DNA of 32,003 nucleotides from an uncultured Eubacteriales bacterium (GTDB taxonomy: Bacteria; Bacillota; Clostridia; Peptostreptococcales; Anaerovoracaceae), in NCBI GenBank assembly GCA_900315895.1, contig ONAY01000018.1, positions 1 through 32,003 on the forward strand, read 5' to 3'. Shown here piece after piece: positions 24,691 through 32,003 of the stretch; within the stretch, counting starts at the first letter, position 1; every line of letters starts with the position of its first letter. The notes below the pieces were generated by a model. That model was not told the origin of the DNA and did no database searches. It saw nothing but the letters and a program-made list of their open reading frames with translations. Made by a program: the position numbers and the translations under genes.

Positions 24691-25620
24691 TTACTCCAGA
24701 TTTATCCTCGGATCAGCCACCTTGTACAGGATGTCACTGATCAGGTTCATTATCACGATCAGGGTGGCCAGCACGATGGTGGTGCCCATGATCAATGGAT
24801 AGTCTCGGTTGGTTATGCTGTTGACGAAGGCACGCCCGATGCCCGGGACAGCGAAGATCTGCTCAACCACAAGGGATCCTGTGACGATGTAAGCCAGCAT
24901 GGGTCCGAAGTAAGTGATGACAGGGATCAAGCTGTTCTTCAGAGCGTGTCCGAAAATGATCATGGCTCCGCTTACGCCCTTTGCCTTTGCGGTCCTGATG
25001 TAATCCTGGCCCAAAACATCCAGCATGGAAGATCTGGTAAGTCGGGTGATATAGCTCATGGGATAGAGTCCGAGGCTTATGATAGGTAGAATAAGTCCTT
25101 TGGCGGTCTCGCCGTTGGCGGGCAGCCATCCCAACTTAACAGAAAACAAGATGAGCATCAGAGACCCTATGATGAACGTCGGCATGGAGATCAGCGCTGT
25201 GGTGAGGACCATGATACATTTATCAATGAATTTGTTTCTCCGAAGTGCGGCCACAGACCCAAGGATTATGCCGAAGAACGCAGCGAATACGGCTGCGATG
25301 ACTCCCAGCTTGACCGATGTCCTGAGACCGTCAGTGATCACGTCGATGACCATTCTGCCCCTCTGTTTGAGGGAGGGACCGAAGTCAAAGTGCAGCGCTA
25401 TGTCCTTAAGGTAGGTCACATACTGTACGAACAGAGGCTTGTCTAACCCGTACTTGGCCTCCAGAGCAGCCTGCGCTGCCGGAGTTATGGCCTTCTCGCT
25501 CATGAATGGTCCGCCGGGGACTGCACGCATGACGAAGAAGGTCAGGGTGATGACCACCCATACGGTAAGTACTGCAAGGACCAGTCTCTTAAGGATATAG
25601 GAGACATTCTTTTTGCTCAT
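24691..25620 (-). CDS. oppB: Oligopeptide ABC importer permease OppB
   Basis: A 309-residue permease with six membrane segments. N-terminus YILKRLVLAVLTVWVVITLTF, the ALEAKYGLDKPLFVQYVTYLKD segment typical of OppB/DppB, and the EAA motif RTAKAKGVSGAMIIFGHALKN. First gene of the operon, with AAGGTGA before the ATG and a promoter about 100 bases upstream. Confidence 0.94.
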   Translation of the reverse strand: MSKKNVSYILKRLVLAVLTVWVVITLTFFVMRAVPGGPFMSEKAITPAAQAALEAKYGLDKPLFVQYVTYLKDIALHFDFGPSLKQRGRMVIDVITDGLRTSVKLGVIAAVFAAFFGIILGSVAALRRNKFIDKCIMVLTTALISMPTFIIGSLMLILFSVKLGWLPANGETAKGLILPIISLGLYPMSYITRLTRSSMLDVLGQDYIRTAKAKGVSGAMIIFGHALKNSLIPVITYFGPMLAYIVTGSLVVEQIFAVPGIGRAFVNSITNRDYPLIMGTTIVLATLIVIMNLISDILYKVADPRINLE

Positions 25621-25660
25621 TCCACATCACCTTCTCTCCTGAATCGATGTTTGCCGGCCA

Positions 25661-25744
25661 ATGACCGGTCAACAGGGTGCACAAAACCGGGGATTTGATC
25701 CCGGGTACCAGTTTGATTATAAACCATAACAGAATAGGTTTCCA
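25661..25744 (-). promoter_or_regulatory. Promoter and leader of the opp operon
   Basis: Minus strand: TGGAAA (25744-25739), 17 bases, TATAAT (25721-25716). The leader holds a CCGGGATC...GATCCCCGG hairpin near 25687-25705 and a perfect TGACCGGTCA palindrome near 25662-25671, either of which could be a control site. The rest of the gap 25745-25838 is A+T-rich without a gene. Confidence 0.6.
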
Positions 25745-25838
25745 TCATTATTTTTATTTATACAAGGCGAGGTGCGATTTTAAGTCGAAAAATAATGTCG
25801 TATAACATAAAACCTAGAATTTGTATGTTTTGTGTCAC

Positions 25839-25870
25839 AAAAAGGAAGGCCGGCGCGATCTCGCGCCGGC
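25839..25870 (-). terminator. Terminator of hsp20
   Basis: Ten-base perfect arms GCCGGCGCGA/TCGCGCCGGC (25849-25870), followed on the minus strand by CTTCCTTTTTGTG. It lies about 80 bases after the stop codon. Confidence 0.8.
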
Positions 25871-25947
25871 TTATCAATGCCTTTGGTACTATTGGCTTCA
25901 GCGGGGGTCTCCGTGCTCATCAGTACACGGATCCCGCAAAAGAATTA

Positions 25948-26379
25948 TTATTCGATAGCGATGAACTTAGGTTCCTCGATCTTCTTGGGCTGCTCCTTAG
26001 GAAGGGTCAGCGTCAGCACGCCCTTCTCGAATCTGGCCTTTACGTCCTCCTCGGTGAGGTCCTCGCCCACATAGAAGCTTCTCTCCATAGCTCCCGTGTA
26101 ACGCTCGCGTCTCAGGAACTTGCCCTGATCGTCCTTCTCTTCGTCGGTGGACTGGGTGGATGCGGTGATGTTCAGATAACCGTCCTTCAACTGAAGCTTT
26201 ACGTCTTCCTTCTTGAAGCCGGGAAGCTCAACGTCCAGTACGTAACTGTCGTCGGTCTCTCTGATATCGGTCCTCATGATGCTGGGCTGCTGTCTGTATG
26301 TCTTCCTGGTGTTGGCAGGGAACATGTCGTCCACGAATTCGTCGAATAAGTTGTCTCCAAAGATGCTGGGTAATAACAT
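25948..26379 (-). CDS. Small heat shock protein, Hsp20/alpha-crystallin family
   Basis: A 143-residue ATP-independent holdase. The N-terminus (MLLPSIFGDNLFDEFVDDMF) is the family's FDDFF-like opening. An alpha-crystallin domain at about 38-130 contains DIRETDDSYVLDVELPGFKKEDVKLQLKDGYLNI, the ERYTGAMERSFYVGEDL segment and the GVLTLTLPK signature. A short C-terminal tail follows. AAAGGAGG precedes the ATG. The CIRCE operator over its promoter puts it under HrcA. Confidence 0.95.
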   Translation of the reverse strand: MLLPSIFGDNLFDEFVDDMFPANTRKTYRQQPSIMRTDIRETDDSYVLDVELPGFKKEDVKLQLKDGYLNITASTQSTDEEKDDQGKFLRRERYTGAMERSFYVGEDLTEEDVKARFEKGVLTLTLPKEQPKKIEEPKFIAIE

Positions 26380-26442
26380 TTTAAATTCCTCCTTTTGAAT
26401 ATGTCTGGTCCGGATGACCGGATCGTATTTGCATTATCTGTC

Positions 26443-26456
26443 AGGCCTTCGGGCCT
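26443..26456 (-). other. Hairpin in hsp20 5' leader
   Basis: AGGCC-N4-GGCCT forms a compact stem-loop within the 90-base leader; a second TCCGG/CCGGA pair lies at about 26409-26422. Neither visibly pairs with the ribosome binding site, so an RNA thermometer is not supported. Confidence 0.35.
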
Positions 26457-26476
26457 CTCGCCCTCCTGACGATTAT

Positions 26477-26505
26477 GTTATATCACTATCTGTTGGCACT
26501 GTCAA
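26477..26505 (-). promoter_or_regulatory. Promoter of hsp20
   Basis: Minus strand: TTGACA (26505-26500), 17 bases, TATAAC (26482-26477). The -35 lies within CIRCE. Confidence 0.8.
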
Positions 26506-26519
26506 GAGGAGAGTGCTAA
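26493..26519. promoter_or_regulatory. CIRCE element (HrcA operator) of hsp20
   Basis: TTGGCACTG-N9-GAGTGCTAA, matching the CIRCE consensus TTAGCACTC-N9-GAGTGCTAA at all but two positions, both in the left arm. Confidence 0.92.
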
Positions 26520-26583
26520 CAATTTTTGATATTTTGTGTGAAGATTGTGTGAAGGCGGGCTGTCCCGGCGCAAAACATCTAAG

Positions 26584-26613
26584 TTGCAGCCTCTTAGACT
26601 CGGATGATATAAT
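26584..26613 (+). promoter_or_regulatory. Promoter of the unknown gene at 26656
   Basis: TTGCAG (26584-26589), 18 bases, TATAAT (26608-26613). Confidence 0.65.
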
Positions 26614-26655
26614 ATATATGTAGGAAAGGCGTATTTGAGAAACGAGGTGAAGACA

Positions 26656-27075
26656 ATGACTGTGAAGGATGTTTCGAAGATCGAATGCAAGTTTTTCCAC
26701 GGATCCATGTACGGCGTGAACTATATGTATGAGGTGACCCCCGAGGAGATGATCTGGGCGAATTTCTTTAAGGAAAGCGGCAGCTTCGCCCCCGATCATT
26801 TGGAGGTGAACAATGCCCCCTTAAGAGAATCCCAGTGGGAGATCATCGCATCGGCTCTGGAACCGCTGATCCCTGAACTTGTGGAATATGTGCCGAAGGT
26901 CAAGGATCCCTCGGAACCGGAAGTGGAGATGCTGGACGGGCCAAACGAGTACATCTTTAAGATCACCTGGAAGACCGACTGCGGGGAGAAAGAAGTGGAA
27001 TACTGCATTCCGCCCCACGAGCTGTACGATCCGCTTGTTGGTGCGATCAGGAAGACGGCGGAGAGTCTGATTTAG
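26656..27075 (+). CDS. Uncharacterised 139-residue protein
   Basis: I do not recognise this family. It is acidic and soluble with no signal or membrane segment: MTVKDVSKIECKFFHGSMYG at the start, EVTPEEMIWANFF, a middle PLIPELVEYVPKVKDPSEPE, and a beta-rich C-terminal part (NEYIFKITWKTDCGEKEVEY). The start is the ATG following GAGGTGA; an in-frame TTG lies 21 bases upstream. It stands alone between hsp20 (divergent) and clpB (convergent), with its own promoter, and shares the terminator hairpin at 27104-27131. Confidence 0.7.
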   Translation: MTVKDVSKIECKFFHGSMYGVNYMYEVTPEEMIWANFFKESGSFAPDHLEVNNAPLRESQWEIIASALEPLIPELVEYVPKVKDPSEPEVEMLDGPNEYIFKITWKTDCGEKEVEYCIPPHELYDPLVGAIRKTAESLI

Positions 27076-27099
27076 TGGACATAGTGAACAGAATACACG

Positions 27100-27131
27100 A
27101 AAAAGCCCGGCAGGTATGATTCTGCCGGGCT
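27100..27131 (-). terminator. Bidirectional terminator of clpB and the unknown gene
   Basis: Ten-base perfect arms AGCCCGGCAG/CTGCCGGGCT; a T-run (TTTTTCG) follows on the minus strand for clpB, and ATCTTTATA follows on the plus strand. Confidence 0.88.
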
Positions 27132-27143
27132 ATCTTTATACCT

Positions 27144-29735
27144 TTATTTCACTTCTGCCTTCAACTCTCCGCTCCCATCCGCGTCTATGACGATGGTGGA
27201 ACCTTCACGTACTTCTCCCGAGAGGATCAGCCTGCCGGACAGGGTCTCCACGTTCATCTGAATGTAACGCTTGAGGGGTCTCGCGCCGTAGACCGGATCG
27301 TAGGCGGCGTCCGCGATCAAGTCTTTTGCACCGGGAGTGAGTTCGATCTGGATCTGGCGGTCCTTGAGACGCTTGTTCAGGTCTGCAACCTGGAGATCTA
27401 CTATGCCTGAAATGTTCTCCTTTGTAAGGGGCTTGAACATGATGATCTCGTCCAGCCTGTTCAGGAACTCAGGCCTGAAGTGGGCTCTGAGATCGTTCTG
27501 AACGGCGGATGCGGCGGCTTCGGTGATGTCGCCCTCCGGGGTGATGCCGTCCAGAAGGTATTCAGATCCAATATTGGAGGTCATGATCAGAATTGTGTTC
27601 TTGAAGTCCACGGTGCGGCCCTGAGAGTCGGTGATACGGCCGTCGTCCAGCACCTGAAGGAGAACGTTGAACACGTCCGGATGGGCCTTTTCGATCTCGT
27701 CGAAAAGCACCACGGAGTAAGGTTTACGGCGCACTGCCTCGGTAAGCTGGCCACCCTCCTCGTAGCCCACGTATCCCGGAGGAGCTCCGATAAGTCTGGA
27801 CACGGAGAATTTCTCCATGTACTCGGACATGTCGATCCTGACCATGTTGTTCTCGTCGTCGAAAAGCCTCTCTGCCAGGGACTTGGCAAGTTCCGTCTTG
27901 CCCACGCCTGTGGGACCGAGGAAGAGGAAGGAACCTATGGGTTTGGAAGGATCCTTGATGCCGGCCTTGGACCGGATGATGGCATCGGTGACTCTGGCCA
28001 CCGCCTCATCCTGACCGATGACTCTCTTGTGGAGATCGTCTCCCAGATTCAAAACCTTTTCGCGCTCGCCCTCTGTCAGCTTGGCTACGGGGATGCCGGT
28101 CCATCTGGAAATGATGCGTGCGATCTCATCCTCTGTGACCGCCTCGTGGACCAGGCTCAGGTCCTCGCTCTTGACTCTGGCCTCTTCTTCGGCCAGTTCT
28201 TTTTCTATTCTGGGAAGCTCGCCGTACTTAAGCTCGGCTGCCTTGTCCAGGTCGTAACGCCTCTCGGCATCCTCGATCTGGCGGTTCAGGTCCTCCCTGG
28301 TCTTTCTCAGCTGGGAAAGCTTGTCAACTGAGGCCTTTTCATTTTCCCACTGAGCCTTGCGGGTGGCGAACTGTTCCTTCAACTCCGCCAGGTTCTCCTC
28401 AAGATCCTCCAGCCTTTCCTTGGAGAGCTGATCGGTCTCTTTCTTAAGGGCGGTCTCCTCTATGGTCATCTGAGTTATTTTGCGGTTCAGTTCGTCCAGC
28501 TCAACCGGAAGGGAATCCATCTCGGTCTTGATCTGGGCGCAGGCCTCGTCCATCAGGTCGATGGCCTTGTCGGGAAGGAATCTGTCTGTGATGTAGCGGT
28601 CACTGAGCTGTGCCGCGGCCACCAGGGCGCTGTCGGTGATCTTAACCTTGTGGAATACCTCGTAGCGTTCCTTGAGCCCTCTCAGGATGGAGATGGTATC
28701 CTCCACCGTGGGCTCATCCACCATGACGTGCTGGAAACGACGCTCAAGGGCGGCGTCCTTCTCGATGTATTTGCGGTACTCGTCTAGGGTGGTTGCGCCG
28801 ATGCAGTGCAGCTCGCCTCTGGCCAGCATGGGCTTCAGCATATTGCCTGCGTCCATGGCGCCGTCGGTCTTGCCTGCACCGACGATGAGGTGAAGCTCAT
28901 CTATGAAGAGGATGATGCGGCCCTCTGAGGAGACTACCTCCTGAAGCACGGCCTTGAGCCTCTCTTCGAACTCGCCTCTGTACTTGGCGCCAGCCACCAG
29001 AGACCCCATGTCCAGTGAGAAAATGGTCTTGTCCTTAAGAGCCTCGGGCACGTCGCCCTTTACGATCCTCTGGGCCAGCCCCTCCACTACTGCGGTCTTA
29101 CCTACGCCGGGCTCGCCGATCAGTACGGGGTTGTTCTTAGTCTTTCTGGAAAGGATCCTGATGACGTTTCTGATCTCCTGGTCACGGCCGATTACGGGGT
29201 CCAGCTTCTGGTTTCTGGCCTTGTCGGTCAGGTCTGTACCGTACTTCTCCAGAGATTCGTAGGTGGCCTCCGGGTTGTCGGTCATAACCTTCTGGTTGCC
29301 CCTTACGGTGGAAAGAGCCTCCAAGAAGGACTCGTTTGTGATGCCGTAATTCTTGAAGAGGCGCTTCATGTCAGGGTTGGGCTCCCTGATCATGGCCAGG
29401 AAAAGGTGCTCCACGGAGACATACTCGTCCCCCATCTTCTGGGCGATGGTGCCTGCGTAGGCCAGGGATTTGTTGAGGTAGACTCCCATCTGAAGCTGTC
29501 CCCCTGAGACCTTGACCTTGCGCTCCAGCTGAGCCATAAGGTCGGATCTGAACTGCTCCCCGGGCACGCCCATCTTTTCCAAAAGCTTCAGGATCAGGCT
29601 GTCCTCCTGATTCAGCAGGTTGTACAGAAGGTGATCCTGTTCCACCTCCTGGTTTCCGAAATCGTATGCGGTCTTCTCCAGATCCTGCACTGCCTGAAGC
29701 GACCTCTGAGTGAACTTGTTGATATTCATTTCCAC
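27144..29735 (-). CDS. clpB: ATP-dependent disaggregase ClpB
   Basis: An 863-residue Hsp100 chaperone that, with DnaK, pulls apart aggregates. Domains in order: Clp N-domain (about 1-150); AAA+ module 1 with Walker [10 protein letters not shown] at 207-215 and Walker B ILFIDELH; long coiled-coil middle domain (about 400-525, rich in Glu/Lys/Leu); AAA+ module 2 with GPTGVGKTE, the pore loop [13 protein letters not shown], Walker [15 protein letters not shown]; and a C-terminal domain with [10 protein letters not shown]. The middle domain and lack of an IGF/L ClpP loop distinguish it from ClpC/ClpA. It is under a CIRCE element. Confidence 0.97.
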   Translation of the reverse strand: MEMNINKFTQRSLQAVQDLEKTAYDFGNQEVEQDHLLYNLLNQEDSLILKLLEKMGVPGEQFRSDLMAQLERKVKVSGGQLQMGVYLNKSLAYAGTIAQKMGDEYVSVEHLFLAMIREPNPDMKRLFKNYGITNESFLEALSTVRGNQKVMTDNPEATYESLEKYGTDLTDKARNQKLDPVIGRDQEIRNVIRILSRKTKNNPVLIGEPGVGKTAVVEGLAQRIVKGDVPEALKDKTIFSLDMGSLVAGAKYRGEFEERLKAVLQEVVSSEGRIILFIDELHLIVGAGKTDGAMDAGNMLKPMLARGELHCIGATTLDEYRKYIEKDAALERRFQHVMVDEPTVEDTISILRGLKERYEVFHKVKITDSALVAAAQLSDRYITDRFLPDKAIDLMDEACAQIKTEMDSLPVELDELNRKITQMTIEETALKKETDQLSKERLEDLEENLAELKEQFATRKAQWENEKASVDKLSQLRKTREDLNRQIEDAERRYDLDKAAELKYGELPRIEKELAEEEARVKSEDLSLVHEAVTEDEIARIISRWTGIPVAKLTEGEREKVLNLGDDLHKRVIGQDEAVARVTDAIIRSKAGIKDPSKPIGSFLFLGPTGVGKTELAKSLAERLFDDENNMVRIDMSEYMEKFSVSRLIGAPPGYVGYEEGGQLTEAVRRKPYSVVLFDEIEKAHPDVFNVLLQVLDDGRITDSQGRTVDFKNTILIMTSNIGSEYLLDGITPEGDITEAAASAVQNDLRAHFRPEFLNRLDEIIMFKPLTKENISGIVDLQVADLNKRLKDRQIQIELTPGAKDLIADAAYDPVYGARPLKRYIQMNVETLSGRLILSGEVREGSTIVIDADGSGELKAEVK

Positions 29736-29812
29736 ACCCCCTTTTTGGTGTATTCATATATATAAAGGTAGATTTAACAAAATATCCAAGGCAGACCCCT
29801 GCCTACGAGAGA

Positions 29813-29841
29813 ATAATATCACCAATTGTTAGCACTGTCAA
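29813..29841 (-). promoter_or_regulatory. Promoter of clpB
   Basis: Minus strand: TTGACA (29841-29836), 17 bases, TATTAT (29818-29813), the same geometry as hsp20. The leader to the ATG is about 70 bases with a GGCAG/CTGCC hairpin. Confidence 0.8.
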
Positions 29842-29855
29842 TAGGAGAGTGCTAA
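29829..29855. promoter_or_regulatory. CIRCE element (HrcA operator) of clpB
   Basis: TTAGCACTG-N9-GAGTGCTAA, one mismatch to the CIRCE consensus. Its 9-base spacer contains part of the -35, so HrcA would block polymerase directly. Confidence 0.95.
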
Positions 29856-29861
29856 AATGTT

Positions 29862-29981
29862 TTGAGAGAGTCCCACGCATCAAAAAACGCCGGCTTTGAC
29901 AAGAATGAGAGATACTATAACCGTACCGATGAACAGTTCAGGCAGTTTGCCGGCTGGAGACCCGACTTTGAGAGAGCATAA
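29862..29981 (+). pseudogene. Short open frame or gene remnant before VTC gene
   Basis: A 39-residue frame (TTG start) ends ...NERYYNRTDEQFRQFAGWR PDFERA and is followed by a plus-strand terminator, so it looks like the real 3' end of a gene. No ribosome binding site fits the TTG. AGGAGAG does precede an ATG at 29857, but that ATG is out of frame by one base (ATGTTTTGA). One more T would join it to this frame. It may be a decayed gene, a frameshifted small gene or chance. No family recognised. Confidence 0.35.
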
Positions 29982-29994
29982 ATAATGATCACTA

Positions 29995-30022
29995 AAGACC
30001 TTCGCTGAAGAGGGTCTTTTTT
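29995..30022 (+). terminator. Terminator after the short frame
   Basis: AAGACC/GGTCTT with inner TTC/GAA pairs, then TTTTTT, 13 bases after the TAA at 29981. Confidence 0.8.
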
Positions 30023-30123
30023 GGTGCAAAAAAATTTATTTTATTTTTTGCGCCTTCAAGGTTTCTTCAAGGAATCATTGTTATCTTGGTACCATCAAAA
30101 GCGGGTACCGAGGAGGTAACAAG

Positions 30124-30900
30124 ATGACAGTAGTTAAGAATCCAATAGAAGTAATGAAGAGGACCGAGCTCAAATACGTGCTTGACCCGGTCCAGACGAG
30201 ATACATGATGGCGGCCCTTCAGGGGCGCATGGAGCCCGACCAGTTCGGACTCACCCAGATCGCTTCCCTGTACTACGATACGGAGGACATGAAGCTGATT
30301 GCAAACTCCATCGAGAAGCCGCCCTTCAAGGAAAAGATCCGCGCCAGGTCCTACGGCCTTGCCGCCCCGGGTAGCCCGGTCTTCCTGGAGATCAAGAGGA
30401 AGTGCAAAGGCGAGGTGTACAAGAGGCGCATCTCCACGGACGTTGCGGGGCTGGAGCGCTTCTTCGCAGGAGGATCCTTTCCTGAGAGCCCCAAGTACTG
30501 CGAGAACCAGATCGCAAAAGAACTGGAGTACTTCAGAGATTTTCATAAAGGGCTCAGGCCGGCCTGCCTGATCATCTACGATCGCATCGCATATTTCCAG
30601 CCGGATGGAGACCTGAGGATCACCTTCGATTTCGATCCCAGGTTCAGGGATCATCACCTGGATCTCTCCACATCCATGGAGGGGGAGAGCCTCCTTCCCA
30701 AGGGATTTTGCATCATGGAGATCAAGGTCCAGCAGGCCATGCCGCTTTGGCTCACGGAGATCCTCTCCAAAGGGAAGATCTACAAGACAAGCTTTTCCAA
30801 GTACGGAGAGGCCTACAAGAGAATGATGACGAGAAAACCTCTAAATTTCACCGGTGCGGCACCGGAGCCACAGAGATCAGGCCTTGGGAGCGCCGCATAG
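30124..30900 (+). CDS. VTC-domain polyphosphate polymerase family protein
   Basis: A 258-residue cytoplasmic protein of the VTC/CYTH-like tunnel fold that in yeast Vtc4 makes polyphosphate from ATP. The charged tunnel residues appear in order: RTELKYVL near residue 13, SLYYDTED, KEKIRARSYG, VFLEIKRKCKGEVYKRRI, CLIIYDRIAYF, LRITFDFD, FCIMEIKVQQAMPLW and SFSKYGEAY. Bacterial members pair with DUF4956 membrane proteins, as here. GAGGAGGT precedes the ATG. The upstream 140 bases hold a TTCAAGG direct repeat (about 30054-30071) and no clear promoter. Activity of bacterial members is less well tested than yeast Vtc4. Confidence 0.9.
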   Translation: MTVVKNPIEVMKRTELKYVLDPVQTRYMMAALQGRMEPDQFGLTQIASLYYDTEDMKLIANSIEKPPFKEKIRARSYGLAAPGSPVFLEIKRKCKGEVYKRRISTDVAGLERFFAGGSFPESPKYCENQIAKELEYFRDFHKGLRPACLIIYDRIAYFQPDGDLRITFDFDPRFRDHHLDLSTSMEGESLLPKGFCIMEIKVQQAMPLWLTEILSKGKIYKTSFSKYGEAYKRMMTRKPLNFTGAAPEPQRSGLGSAA

Positions 30901-30936
30901 CAAGGGTTTAAAATACAGAAAGGGATGGGTAAAACT

Positions 30937-31605
30937 ATGTTCAATACTATATATACTTCAACACTAACAGCGCAGTCGTTTTTCATGATGGCAGGGGTTT
31001 CCCTTATGGCAGGCCTGGTATTCTCATGGCTCATGTCCTTCAGGGTCAGGTCCACCAGAAGATTCTTCCTGGTGACAGCTATAATGCCCTTTGCCATCGC
31101 AACGGTAATAACCTTCGTGTCCGGGTCCATCGGCGCAGGCATCGCCATGGGCGGCACATTCAGCCTTATAAGGTTCAGATCCGCCCAGGGCTCTGCGGAC
31201 GAGCTGGCGGCCATACTTATGGCAATGAGCTCCGGCATCGCCTTCGGCATGGGATACCTGGCCTACGGAGTGGTGATCCTCCTGGGGTTGGCAGGGATCT
31301 TCAATCTGATCGCAGCTCTGCCCATATTCGAGCACGGCACAACCGCAGAGCGTCTGCTCAAGGTGACCATCCCCGAGTCTCTGGACTATACCGATGTTTT
31401 CGACGACGTGTTTGACAAGTATCTGGCTTTCCATGAGGCAGACGGAGTCAAGACCACAGCCATGGGGTCTCTGTTCAAACTTTCCTACAGGATCCGCATG
31501 AAGGACGCATCCGCCGAAAAACAGTTCATCGACGAGCTGAGGCAGCGGAACGGCAATTTGGAGGTGGCCATACTGCCTTACTACGAGAAACAGGTACAAC
31601 TTTAG
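30937..31605 (+). CDS. DUF4956 membrane protein
   Basis: A 222-residue protein from the second Met (30937); an ATG at 30925 abuts AGAAAGGG with no spacing and seems worse. Four membrane segments lie in the first 130 residues (SFFMMAGVSLMAGLVFSWLM, FFLVTAIMPFAIATVITFVSG, around ILMAMSSGIAFGMGYLAYG, VVILLGLAGIFNLIAAL), with the family's GGTFSLIRFRSAQGSADELAAI loop, then a soluble C-terminal domain of about 85 residues. It is thought to partner the VTC protein; it follows it within 36 bases. A CotH-type gene that often completes this set is not in the window. Confidence 0.88.
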   Translation: MFNTIYTSTLTAQSFFMMAGVSLMAGLVFSWLMSFRVRSTRRFFLVTAIMPFAIATVITFVSGSIGAGIAMGGTFSLIRFRSAQGSADELAAILMAMSSGIAFGMGYLAYGVVILLGLAGIFNLIAALPIFEHGTTAERLLKVTIPESLDYTDVFDDVFDKYLAFHEADGVKTTAMGSLFKLSYRIRMKDASAEKQFIDELRQRNGNLEVAILPYYEKQVQL

Positions 31606-31620
31606 ACCCACCCTGGCGGT

Positions 31621-31662
31621 CCCGGGTCGCCATGTGCGCCCGGGGCCGCATTTATATTTTTT
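31621..31662 (+). terminator. Terminator of VTC/DUF4956 operon
   Basis: CCCGGG-t-CGC/GCG-CCCGGG stem (one bulged T, 31621-31644) followed by GCCGCATTTATATTTTTT. Confidence 0.6.
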
Positions 31663-31686
31663 GCGCAATGCGCCTGCGCAAAAAAT
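31656..31686. repeat. Perfect 12-bp inverted repeat
   Basis: ATTTTTTGCGCA (31656-31667) and TGCGCAAAAAAT (31675-31686) around a 7-base centre. The T-runs are on the outside in the wrong order for a terminator, so it may be a protein site or the junction where the mobile element begins. Confidence 0.5.
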
Positions 31687-31722
31687 CCGCCCAACTTAGC
31701 TTTAACAAGAAATAAGCAAGAA

Positions 31723-31750
31723 ATCCCCCATCTTCTGCAAGTGGTGGGAT
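31723..31750 (+). mobile_element. Subterminal hairpin, likely left end of IS200/IS605-type element
   Basis: ATCCCCCA (31723-31730) pairs with TGGTGGGAT (31742-31750) leaving one bulged base, around an 11-base loop. Imperfect hairpins with a bulge near the left end are what Y1 transposases of the IS200/IS605 group recognise. The tnpA tail and tnpB start that follow support this reading. Confidence 0.5.
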
Positions 31751-31782
31751 GAATTGCAAAAAATGACAAAAGAACAACCAAA

Positions 31783-31794
31783 GAACGTTTGTTC
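31783..31794. promoter_or_regulatory. LexA (SOS) box
   Basis: GAACGTTTGTTC, an exact GAAC-N4-GTTC Firmicute LexA site, with G after it as in the extended consensus. It covers the -35 of the promoter below. Confidence 0.65.
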
Positions 31795-31817
31795 GTAAAT
31801 GAAAAGTGTGATATAAT
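31789..31817 (+). promoter_or_regulatory. Promoter of tnpA-tail/tnpB
   Basis: TTGTTC (31789-31794), 17 bases, TATAAT (31812-31817). Confidence 0.65.
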
Positions 31818-32003
31818 ATAATCAGTCGAAATAAAAAGAGGACTGAAATCAGAGAGAAACTGTGGAAAGGAGCATTCTGGAGTCAGAGCTTCTGCCTTTT
31901 GACAGCAGGAGGAGCACCTGTCGAGTTAATCAGAAGATATATCGAAAGTCAGGGGGAAAAGGGAAATGAGAAGAGGATACCGATACCGGATATATCCGAA
32001 TGA
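31812..32003 (+). pseudogene. C-terminal remnant of IS200-type TnpA transposase
   Basis: A frame open from 31812 to the TGA at the window's last base, without a start codon and ribosome binding site, carries KLWKGAFWSQSFCLLTAGG, then APVELIRRYIESQG. This is the recognisable C-terminal end of Y1 (IS200/IS605) TnpA proteins (a W..FWS.S.CL.T.GGAP..VI..YIE.Q pattern). The N-terminal two thirds, with the HUH motif, is missing because a promoter region occupies that place. The remnant overlaps the start of tnpB. Confidence 0.6.
31966..32003 (+). CDS. tnpB: TnpB (IS200/IS605 OrfB), N-terminal fragment (runs off right edge)
   Basis: The last 38 bases encode MRRGYRYRIYPN, the standard opening of TnpB (M.R.YKYRIYPT pattern), preceded by AGGGGGAAAAGGGAA. 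TnpB is the RNA-guided nuclease of IS200/IS605 elements and the ancestor of Cas12. The main part, and the omega RNA at the element's right end, would lie beyond the window. Confidence 0.7.
   Translation, partial: MRRGYRYRIYPN

Noticed and set aside
25916-25923. Hammerhead ribozyme core (CTGATGAG on the minus strand after hsp20)
   Set aside because: The required GAAA segment and the flanking stem III/cleavage site are not present in the right order.
26380-26476. RNA thermometer in hsp20 leader
   Set aside because: Hairpins are present but none visibly pairs with the ribosome binding site; CIRCE explains heat control.

Overview
The window reads as chromosomal DNA of a moderately GC-rich Firmicute, most likely an anaerobic gut or oral member of Clostridia. 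Supporting signs are strong AAGGAGG-type ribosome binding sites, CIRCE (HrcA) operators, a Firmicute-type LexA box (GAAC-N4-GTTC), short U-tailed terminators, and a gene content centred on amino-acid/peptide and purine scavenging. A finer placement (for example near Anaerovoracaceae) is only a guess.

Layout. The left edge holds the start of an IS3-type transposase. Next, on the minus strand, come a two-gene module (VWA protein plus an XRE-like HTH protein) and a DtxR-family metal regulator. A 430-base gap with overlapping promoters follows, containing a possible small RNA that ends at an orphan terminator. A glutathione peroxidase/HD-hydrolase pair (+) and a short-chain fatty acid permease (-) come next. 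From 5.7 to 14.4 kb lies a purine salvage block: xanthine phosphoribosyltransferase, a nucleoside ABC importer (lipoprotein, ATPase, two permeases), an AzgA-type purine permease and a second phosphoribosyltransferase. This block is interrupted by a 48-residue small protein gene and a seven-copy 53-bp tandem repeat. A COG2509-type flavoprotein, a BrnT/BrnA toxin-antitoxin pair, rarA, enolase and a small monooxygenase-fold protein follow on the plus strand.

From 19.8 to 25.6 kb a complete oligopeptide importer operon (oppB-C-D-F-A order) runs on the minus strand. Its binding protein is the most striking object in the window: its two halves are in swapped order relative to every canonical family-5 binding protein I know, that is, a circular permutation. 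Then come an Hsp20 and a ClpB gene, each behind a CIRCE operator placed over the promoter, with an unknown 139-residue protein between them. A VTC-type polyphosphate polymerase domain protein and its usual DUF4956 membrane partner follow. The right edge holds the left end of an IS200/IS605-type element with a subterminal hairpin, a LexA box over its promoter, a tnpA tail and the start of tnpB.

Taken together, the genes describe a peptide- and nucleoside-scavenging anaerobe. Nucleosides and bases enter through the BMP/ABC system and AzgA and are converted to nucleotides by the two phosphoribosyltransferases; peptides enter through Opp; short-chain fatty acids cross through AtoE. Stress functions (Gpx, Hsp20, ClpB, RarA) are scattered between. 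All functional names rest on recognising motifs by eye; no database search was run.
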